Positions 1 through 7,196 of a DNA stretch of 64,000 nt are shown here, in pieces. The translations under genes were made by a program, and so were the position numbers. This stretch comes from Candidatus Woesearchaeota archaeon B3_Woes. Lineage in GTDB: Archaea > Nanobdellota > Nanobdellia > Woesearchaeales > B3-WOES. The DNA lies in NCBI GenBank assembly GCA_005222965.1, contig NJBG01000001.1, positions 18,323-82,322 on the forward strand, written 5' to 3'. Within the stretch, counting starts at the first letter, position 1. Each line of letters starts with the position of its first letter. The notes under the pieces are model-generated. The model did no database searches. It was not told the DNA's origin and worked only from the letters and a program-made list of their open reading frames with translations.

Positions 1-91
1 GTAAAAAAGTATTAATAGAAAACCTTATATTAAGAACATCTTTTCCAAACCTATCCCAAAGGCTTATAACCAGAACAACCTTATCATAGTC

Positions 92-193
92 ATGTTATCA
101 AATAATTGTCTAAAATGTAATAGCGAAATAAATGATGATAGATTATATTGTGATGAATGTATTAATAAAAATAATTCAAAAAACAGAGAATAA
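92..193 (+). CDS. 33-residue CxxC/CxxC zinc-ribbon mini-protein
   Basis: Short ATG-to-TAA frame with two cysteine pairs, CLKC near residue 6 and CDEC near residue 20, spaced about ten residues apart, then a short polar tail. This is the minimal form of a zinc ribbon and probably binds one zinc ion; partner and function are unknown. An A/T-rich element (GGCTTATAA, about 60-69) lies 25-30 bases before the ATG, which fits a leaderless archaeal promoter. The paired cysteines are the only sequence support, so it could be chance. Confidence 0.5.
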   Translation: MLSNNCLKCNSEINDDRLYCDECINKNNSKNRE

Positions 194-221
194 AATATTT
201 ATTTCTAACCTATCCAAAACC

Positions 222-304
222 TTTATAAAACTTAAGATTTATAAAGAAAACAATCTTTATTACTAAAAAAGAGGTGTGAAATACATCTCAAGTTAATTCT
301 TGAG
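222..304 (+). promoter_or_regulatory. TATA promoter and hairpin leader of the 321 gene
   Basis: TTTATAAA at 222-229 follows a C/A-rich BRE-like stretch. Using the 29-base spacing seen elsewhere in the window, the transcript would begin at the CAAT near 251, giving a leader of about 70 bases. A purine-rich GAGGTG lies at 271-276. A perfect 6-bp stem, CTCAAG/CTTGAG with a 6-base loop, occupies 287-304 just before the start codon. A second TATA-like run at 238-245 is an alternative promoter. Confidence 0.5.
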
Positions 305-320
305 GTTTTAAATATTTAAA

Positions 321-977
321 ATGACAAAAATAAGACACGGCATAGATGTACAAATTAAGAAAGATGCTATGAAGGGTAAACAAAGATTTCAAGTTATGTC
401 AGGTAAAAATGAGATCTTTGTCTCAGACAGCCATTTCTATAATTCTGACAACTATAGTTTTGCTACAGTGAATGGCTCTGCAGAAACTTCATGGGAAGTT
501 GATCCTAAAAAAAACAAGAGATATTTTATTCAACAACTATCAGCATTTTATAAAAGATTAGAAGAATATGATTTTGAAAAACTCACAGACAATGAAAAAG
601 AGTTAGGAATCACAATCATAGGTGGAAAGAAAGTATATCTTCCTCTTTATGATTCTGAAAATAAAGAATTGAATTTAGAAGCAATATTATCTTATCATAG
701 GCCAGTCAGGATTAATACCCCTTATGCAGATATTATTTTCGGAAACAATTCTATAATGTCCCTGCCAACAGAAAATCCAAGAATAGAAGTCCTGAGTCAT
801 AATGAGATTTCAGAAGCATTGTCTTATCTGATTTCTTTAACATCAAGGCATCATGTGACTCAAAACCACATTTCTTCAAGCTTAGAATATCCTGTGACTC
901 AAAACCAGATTGAATCGGTTCTGAGAACAATTTATAGATTTAATCGCAGCCCATTGAAAAGAACACTAACTGGTTAA
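321..977 (+). CDS. Orphan cytoplasmic protein, 218 aa
   Basis: I do not recognise a family. The protein is soluble, charged and mixed alpha/beta in look, with no signal peptide, membrane segment or cysteine motif. Near the C-terminus a 14-base direct repeat (855-868 and 894-907) encodes V-T-Q-N twice, 13 codons apart, suggesting a small internal duplication. The gene has its own promoter and an unusually long leader with a hairpin. It converges on the sigma-factor gene on the other strand. Confidence 0.6.
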   Translation: MTKIRHGIDVQIKKDAMKGKQRFQVMSGKNEIFVSDSHFYNSDNYSFATVNGSAETSWEVDPKKNKRYFIQQLSAFYKRLEEYDFEKLTDNEKELGITIIGGKKVYLPLYDSENKELNLEAILSYHRPVRINTPYADIIFGNNSIMSLPTENPRIEVLSHNEISEALSYLISLTSRHHVTQNHISSSLEYPVTQNQIESVLRTIYRFNRSPLKRTLTG

Positions 978-995
978 TCTAATAAAAATAAAACC

Positions 996-1118
996 TTAAT
1001 TACTATCTCTTACAAAAGTTGTCTGGCCATCTTTGTATATGATTCCAACCACATCATCACCATATTTTTCTCTAATGGCCTTTTTAAGTTCTTCTTTTGA
1101 GATTACAAACTTCCATTT
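996..1118 (-). other. Out-of-frame coding continuation of the sigma-like gene
   Basis: Just past the sigma stop codon, another reading frame stays open to a TAA at 996-998. It encodes about 40 residues of ordinary protein composition (for example SKEELKKAIREKYGDD and GIIYKDGQTTFVRDSN). The frame has no usable start: a TAG lies upstream and no ATG, GTG or TTG sits at its beginning. One extra A in the A-run at 1116-1118 would join it smoothly to the sigma reading frame. It is either a C-terminal extension lost by frameshift or a sequencing error. Confidence 0.5.
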
Positions 1119-1708
1119 CTTAGATATTTCCTTGCCCTATGCACTCTTGATTTGACTGTTCCAAGAGGAATATCCATTATATCTGCTATTGTCTGGTATT
1201 TCAGCCCCTGCAGGCTTCTAAGCACATAGGCTGTACTAAGTGCCCGGTTTTCATCAAAAAACCCAATCAGTCTCTGCATAGCAGAATCAACTTTTGCACT
1301 TAATTCCAATTCCATTGTCAGATTTCCGCCATAAAGAACATCATCAACTGAAAAATCATTTCTTATATCTTCCCACATACCATCAAGAGAACAAGTCTTT
1401 CTTCTTTTAAGATTTCTGAGCTCTGTTTTTGCAAGGTTTGCTGCAATTGTGAAAAGCCATGTACCGAATTCAGCTGTTTGTTCATTATAAAGTTGCGCAC
1501 GGGTATAGAGCTTAGTAAATGTCTGCTGAACAATATCACCTACTTCAACAGCCCCTTTAAATCCATTCTCGAAACGGAAAATAAAACCAGTAAGCCTTGG
1601 CTCATACCTATGATATAGTTCTGAATAAGCTCTTTCATCCCCTTCTTTAAAAGCAGCAATCAATACCTTATCAGGCATCTCAACATAAACTTCACCATTA
1701 TGTTTCAT
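1103..1708 (-). CDS. ECF-type sigma-70 family RNA polymerase sigma factor
   Basis: The layout is that of a bacterial ECF sigma factor. Region 2 spans about residues 12-105 and includes GDIVQQTFTKLY and FGTWLFTIAANLAK. Region 4 spans about 140-200, with LKYQTIADIMDIPLGTVKSR as the helix-turn-helix followed by VHRARKYLR. In bacteria these domains bind the polymerase clamp and the -10 and -35 promoter elements. Here the gene sits among archaeal genes and its ATG lies exactly where a transcript would start from an archaeal TATA box. It lies 74 bases downstream of the MutS-like gene on the same strand. Complete sigma factors were reported in some uncultured archaea by Rinke et al. 2013. Whether it contacts this polymerase is unknown. 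The C-terminus may be shortened by a frameshift. Confidence 0.9.
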   Translation of the reverse strand: MKHNGEVYVEMPDKVLIAAFKEGDERAYSELYHRYEPRLTGFIFRFENGFKGAVEVGDIVQQTFTKLYTRAQLYNEQTAEFGTWLFTIAANLAKTELRNLKRRKTCSLDGMWEDIRNDFSVDDVLYGGNLTMELELSAKVDSAMQRLIGFFDENRALSTAYVLRSLQGLKYQTIADIMDIPLGTVKSRVHRARKYLRNGSL

Positions 1709-1730
1709 TTTTATCGTAATTTTAAATTAA

Positions 1731-1738
1731 TTTATAAA
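1731..1738 (-). promoter_or_regulatory. TATA box of the sigma-like gene (leaderless)
   Basis: A TTTATAAA element lies 29-30 bases before the ATG at 1708. This matches the TATA-to-start spacing of other genes in this window, so the mRNA should start at or next to the ATG. The gene therefore appears to be transcribed by the ordinary archaeal TBP/TFB machinery. Confidence 0.6.
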
Positions 1739-1782
1739 TTTATGTAAAGAAAATTAAACATAGTCGTTTTAGGTAATAACTT

Positions 1783-3426
1783 TTAATTTTTATATTGATC
1801 AAGCTGTTGTTCTAATAAATGCATCCTGTCTTCTGGAATTTCATTATCCTTGATTAGTCTTTGTAATCTATTTAATCTGTTTTCTTTAATAGCTTTACTT
1901 ACTCTTTTAAGAGGATAATCAAGGACAACTGTTTCTTCAGTTGGAGAAAAAATACCAGGAATTATCCTGTAAGTATATTTTCCATCGACAACCTCTGTTG
2001 TTAGATTAATAATTTGAGGGAATTTATTTGCCAGTTCAGTTAATTCCAGATGGTGAGTAACCATCCAAGTTTCATATCCTGCCTTTCTTGCAATCTCTTC
2101 TAAGTATAATCTGGCTTGAAGAATTGCTTTTAAGTCATATGTCCCGGATGTAGGTTCGTCAAGAATCAGAAGACTCCTTGATCTTGCTTTTTCTATAATC
2201 TTAAAAGTAGTATCATTGATTTTTTGATATGTGCTTTTTCCTGAAAACGAATCTTCTGTCTGTCCGATGTTTGCAAGTATTTGGCCTACATAACTTAGCT
2301 CAGCATTGTCTGCTATTACTGGCAATCCTGCCTGTGCAAATGCCTGGATAACGGCTCTTGTTTTGATTAACATTGTTTTTCCATAAGCATTCTCACCTGT
2401 TATCAATCTTATTGGCTCTAGTTCATCAATGAAAAAATCATTTGGAACTTTTTCTTTATCTCTATTTTCTCCCATGTAAAGGATAAAATTTACACCGCCT
2501 TTGATATTACAGTGCCTGTAGCCACCGCTCCTGAATTCAGGAAACGTTAAGTTTGCGCCCTTTTCCTGCAATTCTTTGAAACCTATTGCATAGCCAATAA
2601 AATAATCCAAGGCAGTAACAAGCTTGTTTACGCCTGAGACTTTCATAGCATAGAATAAGTCAACATATTTTATCAGATTTGTATCTCTGCCTGCTCTTTT
2701 ATCACGCTCATATTCTTGTTTGGTTTTGTTACGAAGTTCATCAAGTAATCTTGAAGAATCTATGACTCCTATATCTTCTTCTATGTCAATATTTCCTAAC
2801 TCCTTGTACCATTCAGTTGATTTTATGCTCTCAGCCAATACACCACAATCTTGAAAGTGTGTGCCTTTTGTAATAGAAGCAATCTTTTCCAATACATGCA
2901 ATTGTTGTTGAAGTAGTTCACCCATTCTATTTATTTCAAAGGGGTTGAAAAACAATTTATAAGGATAATCTCCCCCCTCATACCAACATTCTACTTCATT
3001 AATATCTCTGCTATTTTGATAATATTGATTAAACAATGAGCCTATCTCATCTAAATCTTTATTTTCCATCAAAAACTTTAGGGTTTTTTGTCTTTCTTTT
3101 CTTAATTCAGGCTCAAAAGCCATATCTGCAATAATTTCAATAGCCCGCTCATCTGTTTCTTTTTCCTTGAATGAAAAAAGATTTCCAACAATTCTATCAA
3201 TATGGAGAGGTTTAATAAATAAATCATATTTATCACTATATCCCTGGAAATTAGGAAAACCATCTCTTTCCAGATGCACTAACCTGTCTAAACTATATTC
3301 TGATGGCTTTTGAGGTTTTTCCGATTCTGTAAATTGCTCCCAATCACATTCAATCTCTTCCAAAACTTTTTCCAGTTCCATATCATCTAATCCTTCCTGT
3401 ATTGGATCACTTTTATGTCTAGCCAT
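1783..3426 (-). CDS. MutS-like ATPase, 547 aa
   Basis: The C-terminal 200 residues form a MutS-type ABC ATPase. Walker A is GENAYGKT (about residue 342), followed by a MutS-like segment containing IGQTEDSFSGKST (about 385). Walker B is LLILDEPTSGT (about 420), and VTHHLELTELA follows (about 455). The first 320 residues look helical, like MutS core and clamp domains, but I see no N-terminal mismatch-binding domain (Phe-x-Glu motif). It is thus a MutS-related protein rather than a canonical mismatch sensor, perhaps acting in recombination or repair. The gene is followed by the sigma-like gene, which has its own promoter. The family is clear; the role is not. Confidence 0.85.
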   Translation of the reverse strand: MARHKSDPIQEGLDDMELEKVLEEIECDWEQFTESEKPQKPSEYSLDRLVHLERDGFPNFQGYSDKYDLFIKPLHIDRIVGNLFSFKEKETDERAIEIIADMAFEPELRKERQKTLKFLMENKDLDEIGSLFNQYYQNSRDINEVECWYEGGDYPYKLFFNPFEINRMGELLQQQLHVLEKIASITKGTHFQDCGVLAESIKSTEWYKELGNIDIEEDIGVIDSSRLLDELRNKTKQEYERDKRAGRDTNLIKYVDLFYAMKVSGVNKLVTALDYFIGYAIGFKELQEKGANLTFPEFRSGGYRHCNIKGGVNFILYMGENRDKEKVPNDFFIDELEPIRLITGENAYGKTMLIKTRAVIQAFAQAGLPVIADNAELSYVGQILANIGQTEDSFSGKSTYQKINDTTFKIIEKARSRSLLILDEPTSGTYDLKAILQARLYLEEIARKAGYETWMVTHHLELTELANKFPQIINLTTEVVDGKYTYRIIPGIFSPTEETVVLDYPLKRVSKAIKENRLNRLQRLIKDNEIPEDRMHLLEQQLDQYKN

Positions 3427-3527
3427 TCTCTAAAGAAAATTTAGTATATTTATAAATCTTCCTATATTCTTAATCCCAAAGTAGTAACAATAGAAAGATT
3501 TTTAAAGAATATATTATTTCATAGCAT

Positions 3528-4199
3528 ATGTCAACTCATTTTTTAGGAATAGAGACTATACCAGAGACAATATATGATGGTATTTCTCTAGATACTGTTG
3601 TATTAGAACAGGAAATGCAGACAAATAACGGAGGAGTTGACATAGCAGATCCATACCAAAATTATGTTATACAGGAAGATTTTTTAAGACAATTTGTACC
3701 TCATTTTTTTACTGATGAATCAAATCCTGACTGTAGCGAAAACCTTGCAATAGCAAATAAATATCCAGATATAACAAGTCCTTGTTCAATCTTAGTTGAT
3801 TCAGTTCAGGATGTACAAGATATTATGGCAATAGGCTATCAAGTTGCACATTTCAATTATATTCTAGGGAAAAAACACAATCAAGAACCATTCCTTTGTT
3901 TTGATTCAAATAAGAATGTAGAGGAAAACAAATGGCATCATTTTGCTGTTGTTGTTTCACCTAATGGAAACACAGGGTATCTAAATGGAGTAGAAATCAC
4001 AAACAGACGCTATAATTTTGGTAATTCAAAAGACTCTTCTTTTCTAAAAGACATTTCAGGAAAAACAAAACTAATGCTTGGATACGGAAGAAGCTCTTAT
4101 ATGCTCTCTCCTGATTTTATATACTTTAAAGGAGCTCTTGATGATGTAAGAATTTATGATAAGCCACTAACTACTTCTGAGATAAAAGAATTAATATAA
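3528..4199 (+). CDS. LamG/concanavalin-like domain protein, 223 aa
   Basis: The C-terminal half (about residues 125-220) carries LamG hallmarks: WHHFAVVV, then GYLNGVE, then GALDDVRIYDKPLTTSEI at the end. Such beta-sandwich domains bind glycans or proteins, usually outside the cell. The N-terminal 120 residues are acidic and unrecognised. No signal peptide is visible, so either export uses another route or the protein stays inside. It is divergent from the MutS-like gene, with about 100 bases of A/T-rich promoter between them. Confidence 0.75.
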   Translation: MSTHFLGIETIPETIYDGISLDTVVLEQEMQTNNGGVDIADPYQNYVIQEDFLRQFVPHFFTDESNPDCSENLAIANKYPDITSPCSILVDSVQDVQDIMAIGYQVAHFNYILGKKHNQEPFLCFDSNKNVEENKWHHFAVVVSPNGNTGYLNGVEITNRRYNFGNSKDSSFLKDISGKTKLMLGYGRSSYMLSPDFIYFKGALDDVRIYDKPLTTSEIKELI

Positions 4200-4235
4200 A
4201 AATATTTATATAAATCCAAATTTTCCAAATCCAAT

Positions 4236-4598
4236 ATGGATATAAAACAACCAAGTATTAAACTAGAAGACAGAGTTTTAAGTAGACATGAGAGATTTGA
4301 AAATTGGCTTTTAAAGAGATACAAAACCATAACTGTAGTTACCTGTGGTGTAGGAATATTTGCTTGCACATTTAGTGCTTATAATTTAGGAACAGCTGTT
4401 CATTATCTTGTTAAAGAGGATGATCCTAGAGCATCAGTATCAGAAAATTCTGCTTTTAAAGAAGATTTCCACAACTCATTTGATTATTTTCAAAAAGGGT
4501 TCTTTATAGCGTGCGGTAGTTTGTTTCTATCCACCTTAGCTTATTATGAGGGAAGGAGGATAGCAAGAGAAAGAGAAGAAGAATCAAATTCTTACTAA
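4236..4598 (+). CDS. Small two-TM membrane protein, 120 aa
   Basis: Two hydrophobic segments, at about residues 33-55 and 90-108, are separated by an acidic loop; both ends are charged and the tail is Arg/Glu-rich. No family is recognised. TTTATATAAAT at about 4204 and the short spacing to the ATG suggest its own promoter immediately after the LamG gene. Confidence 0.65.
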   Translation: MDIKQPSIKLEDRVLSRHERFENWLLKRYKTITVVTCGVGIFACTFSAYNLGTAVHYLVKEDDPRASVSENSAFKEDFHNSFDYFQKGFFIACGSLFLSTLAYYEGRRIAREREEESNSY

Positions 4599-4625
4599 AT
4601 AATTAAAAAAAGAAAAAAATGTTTT

Positions 4626-4838
4626 TTATTTGCTAAACATCTTTTTGCAAAGTGGGGCCGCGAAAACTAAACCTAAAACTAAAAACCATCCCCAGTGGAC
4701 TCCTAAAACAAAATCTCTAAATCCGGCCCAGACAGTTACCAAAAACAGTGTAAAGAAAAACACAGATCCTTTTAGCAGTGATATATCATACCACTTCATC
4801 TTTTTAATTAATTTTTCTACCCATTTAACAAAACACAT
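4626..4838 (-). CDS. Small two-TM membrane protein, 70 aa
   Basis: A basic N-terminus precedes two membrane helices (about residues 26-45 and 49-65) and a short Lys-rich tail; WYD, WAGF and HWGW motifs lie around the helices. It resembles small membrane proteins common in uncultured archaea, but I cannot assign a function. A near-perfect ribosome binding site, GGAGGTG, lies 6 bases before the ATG and fixes the start. The frame on the opposite strand here is a shadow. Confidence 0.75.
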   Translation of the reverse strand: MCFVKWVEKLIKKMKWYDISLLKGSVFFFTLFLVTVWAGFRDFVLGVHWGWFLVLGLVFAAPLCKKMFSK

Positions 4839-4949
4839 TTTTACACCTCCTTTAATTTTCTTTTTACTTCCATTGCTTAACCTATACTCATAACATGAAG
4901 AATTACTATTTTTTAAACTTTTTGTTTTATTGCTATCTTGTTAATAAAA

Positions 4950-5921
4950 TTACCTAAGAAATATATTTGTTGAGTGTCTGCGATGATACATAGAATCATC
5001 ATCTGTAGCATCTTTATTCTCTTTAATAAACTCTATGAATTCAGAAGTTCTTGAACTTAATTGATCAGCAAAATACAACACAACAGCTTCAGCAAACATT
5101 GGTTTTTTTGGAGAACCATACTCTAATTCACCATGATGGCTCACAATCAAATGCAATAATTTCTCTTTTAACAAATCATCTACAGAACTATCCTTTAATT
5201 TATCAGCAACATGAATAACACCTAAAGTTAAATGACCTATAAACTGACCTTTACGAGTACCTTTTATACGAGAAGTAGTCTCAATCTCCTCTAATTTGCC
5301 AATATCATGCAACAAAGTGCCTGATATCAACAAATCTCTATCCAGTTCAGGAAACAACCTGCAGCTTGTTTCACAATATTCAACAATCTCCAAAGTATGC
5401 TGTAATAATCCCCCACGCCAGTTATGATGTATCTGAATAGCTCCAGGATGCTGCTTAAACTTATCTCCTAAAGAATTAAAAACATCTAATAAAAGTTTCT
5501 TCAAATCTTCATTCTTAATAGAATCTATTTTTGACATTAGACCAGAATACATCTCATCTATATCTTTCTGAGGACCAGCAATAAAATCACCTTCATACTC
5601 ATCCTGATTAAGAACCCTTATATTATTAGGGTCACTATTTCCAATCTGTAATTTATTCTGGTAACTCGAAACCTTTCCTTTAACCAAGACAACCGAATCA
5701 GGTGCTATAAGATTGTAAATTGCCTTTACTTTATCCTGATCAAAATCACCCCAATACTTGTACTCTATACTTCCTCCTGAAGAATCAGAAAGAATTAAAG
5801 TAAAGAAATGCCCTTTAGAATACTCGCTAATGCTTCTCTTAATCTTTACAACAAAGATATCATTAACTATATCTCCTTCTTTTAATTCCTTAATCTGTTG
5901 TTTTTTTGTAAATTTTTCCAT
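4950..5921 (-). CDS. YhaM-type OB-fold/HD-domain 3'-5' exonuclease
   Basis: An N-terminal OB-fold (about residues 10-110) is followed by an HD phosphohydrolase domain: HHNWRGGLLQHTLE, then TLLHDIGK, then VSHHGELE. This order is that of the YhaM family, which degrades RNA or ssDNA from the 3' end using metal ions held by the His/Asp residues. I place the start at the internal ATG at 5921 because a TATA-like ATTATATA (5969-5976) lies just upstream, inside the longer open frame that reaches 6029. A transcript from it would have a leader of about 25 bases. The substrate has not been shown for archaeal members. Confidence 0.85.
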   Translation of the reverse strand: MEKFTKKQQIKELKEGDIVNDIFVVKIKRSISEYSKGHFFTLILSDSSGGSIEYKYWGDFDQDKVKAIYNLIAPDSVVLVKGKVSSYQNKLQIGNSDPNNIRVLNQDEYEGDFIAGPQKDIDEMYSGLMSKIDSIKNEDLKKLLLDVFNSLGDKFKQHPGAIQIHHNWRGGLLQHTLEIVEYCETSCRLFPELDRDLLISGTLLHDIGKLEEIETTSRIKGTRKGQFIGHLTLGVIHVADKLKDSSVDDLLKEKLLHLIVSHHGELEYGSPKKPMFAEAVVLYFADQLSSRTSEFIEFIKENKDATDDDSMYHRRHSTNIFLR

Positions 5922-6043
5922 ATTAAACCCTAATTCTTTAAATTCTTTTAAGAATTGTTGTTCTAAGGTATATAATACGTAGTGGTCTATGTGGGGGCTG
6001 TCAACAAAAAAGAATAGATTCAATAGCACAAGCTTAATTCTTT

Positions 6044-6445
6044 TTATTTATTTGATCTAATATAACCCCTAACAGGAAAGATTCCCAGAACATCAATTGA
6101 GATAAATTCTTGCCCTCTCTTAAAAATACCCTCTACAAGATAAAGACGATCTGTTACACCTTCACTAACAAATCTATACTCTGGATCAACTTTAGTCAAT
6201 TCAATCTCATTGCCAGATTCATCAATAATCAGTTTATGGTAAGAACCAGAATAAAACTTATAACCTAAAAAACCAAAAACAGCAACCTTTTGATTGTGAT
6301 AATCCCACGGATCATCAAGATATTTCTGAAAATTTATTCCCTCACCAACTTCTTCTTCAGAAATCTCTTGTTGCTTAGCCATAGAAACAAACACAACTAC
6401 AAGTACAAAAAATAAGATAATATTTCTAAAATAATAATACCTCAT
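6044..6445 (-). CDS. Membrane-anchored OB-fold-like protein, 133 aa
   Basis: One N-terminal hydrophobic helix (about residues 7-23) is followed by a 100-residue beta-rich domain. Strands such as KVAVFGFLGYKF, HKLIIDESGNEIEL and RLYLVEGIFKR look like a nucleic-acid or oligosaccharide binding OB-fold on the outer face of the membrane. This assignment is from pattern only. The ATG overlaps the stop of the 40-residue gene upstream (ATGA), so the two are probably co-translated. Confidence 0.6.
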   Translation of the reverse strand: MRYYYFRNIILFFVLVVVFVSMAKQQEISEEEVGEGINFQKYLDDPWDYHNQKVAVFGFLGYKFYSGSYHKLIIDESGNEIELTKVDPEYRFVSEGVTDRLYLVEGIFKRGQEFISIDVLGIFPVRGYIRSNK

Positions 6446-6564
6446 TTTTTCTTTGTAGATTTCTTCTTTTTAGGAGGGCTTGCTGTTCTAATCACTTTAG
6501 TAACAATATTTTTCAGAACAATAGCAGCACCTGCTAATTTTATTAATTTACCTATTTTTCCCAT
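6442..6564 (-). CDS. 40-residue basic peptide, first gene of a two-gene operon
   Basis: The frame begins at an ATG with a strong ribosome binding site (AAAGGAGG, 5 bases upstream) and ends in TGA overlapping the next ATG. The peptide has a hydrophobic helical first half (about residues 5-26) and a Lys-rich tail (PPKKKKSTKKK). It could be an amphipathic membrane-associated peptide that acts with the membrane OB-fold protein. No family is recognised; start signal and overlap are the support. Confidence 0.65.
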   Translation of the reverse strand: MGKIGKLIKLAGAAIVLKNIVTKVIRTASPPKKKKSTKKK

Positions 6565-6637
6565 TATAACCTCCTTTCTATTACTAAACCTTTTTTTATT
6601 AATAATATTTAATTCTTTGCTTTTTCATTAAATATAA

Positions 6638-6693
6638 CCGAAAGGTTTATAAACAGACCCTATAACTCTCTACTCAATAAGTCTTTAAGACTT
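6638..6693 (+). promoter_or_regulatory. Promoter and leader of the cold-shock gene
   Basis: BRE-like CCGAAAGG is followed by TTTATAAA at 6646-6653. CAATAA begins at 6675, exactly 29 bases after the TATA start, and probably marks the transcript start. The leader of roughly 37 bases holds a 7-bp palindrome, AAGTCTT/AAGACTT (6679-6693), and a GGAG at 6699-6702 before the ATG. The DEAD-box gene 0.4 kb downstream has the same TATA-to-CAATAA spacing. Confidence 0.6.
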
Positions 6694-6712
6694 TAAACGG
6701 AGTGAAAAACAA

Positions 6713-6973
6713 ATGAATGGAGAAGTAAAATTTTTTAACAGAAAAAAAGGATTTGGTTTTATAAAAGGAGAAGACGAAAAAGAATATTTTGTACATTTTT
6801 CGGCACTAACAGAAGGAACAATGATCAATGATAATGATAGAGTAACATTCGATCCTTCAGAAGGTGACAGAGGATTACAAGCACAGAATGTTTCTTTAGC
6901 TCAAGGTGGAAGTGAAGCACCTGAAGAAGAATCTAAGGAAGAACCTAAAGAAAAAGCAAGTGAAGATTTCTAA
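6713..6973 (+). CDS. Cold-shock domain protein (CspA family)
   Basis: Residues 1-65 are a bacterial-type cold-shock domain with RNP1 KGFGFIKGE and RNP2 EYFVHFSAL. These bind single-stranded RNA and loosen secondary structure. A 20-residue acidic tail (EAPEEESKEEPKEK) follows. CSD proteins occur in only some archaea and are usually regarded as acquired from bacteria. The neighbouring DEAD-box helicase and shared promoter pattern suggest joint action in RNA remodelling, possibly at low temperature (inference). Confidence 0.92.
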   Translation: MNGEVKFFNRKKGFGFIKGEDEKEYFVHFSALTEGTMINDNDRVTFDPSEGDRGLQAQNVSLAQGGSEAPEEESKEEPKEKASEDF

Positions 6974-6984
6974 ATAGGGTATAA

Positions 6985-7008
6985 TTTTATTTTTTTAATA
7001 TTTTTTTA
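6985..7008 (+). terminator. Poly-T terminator after the cold-shock gene
   Basis: Two T-runs (7 T each, within a stretch of almost only T and A) lie just after the stop codon on the coding strand. This is the usual archaeal terminator form. No strong stem precedes it. Confidence 0.5.
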
Positions 7009-7071
7009 ATAAACTTAATAGACCTATCTATACACTTATTCTGAAGGGAGTTAACCTATATAACCATTAAC

Positions 7072-7119
7072 TTTATAAACCAACCAAAACTCTTCTCTAT
7101 CAATAACGCATATTATTGA
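7072..7119 (+). promoter_or_regulatory. Promoter and 5' hairpin of the DEAD-box gene
   Basis: TTTATAAA lies at 7072-7079 and CAATAA begins at 7101, 29 bases on, the same geometry as at the cold-shock gene. The predicted leader is about 95 bases, long for this genome. It starts with a perfect 7-bp stem, TCAATAA/TTATTGA with a 6-base loop (7100-7119). A hairpin at the very 5' end could affect mRNA stability or be melted or bound under stress. AGAGG at 7181-7185 may be the ribosome binding site. Confidence 0.6.
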
Positions 7120-7196
7120 CGAAAGAGCACCTGATTAGATTTATTGAACATTTTGCTTTTTCTATAAGAATTGCTGTATATTAGAGGTATAATAAA

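Noticed and set aside
4630..4893. 87-codon plus-strand frame at 4.6-4.9 kb
   Set aside because: The minus-strand 70-residue membrane protein has a strong ribosome binding site; the plus frame has low-complexity Lys/Asn/Thr content.
5922..6029. Upstream extension of the YhaM-like gene to ATG 6029
   Set aside because: It carries a TATA-like box inside the frame, and the extra residues do not resemble the family N-terminus.
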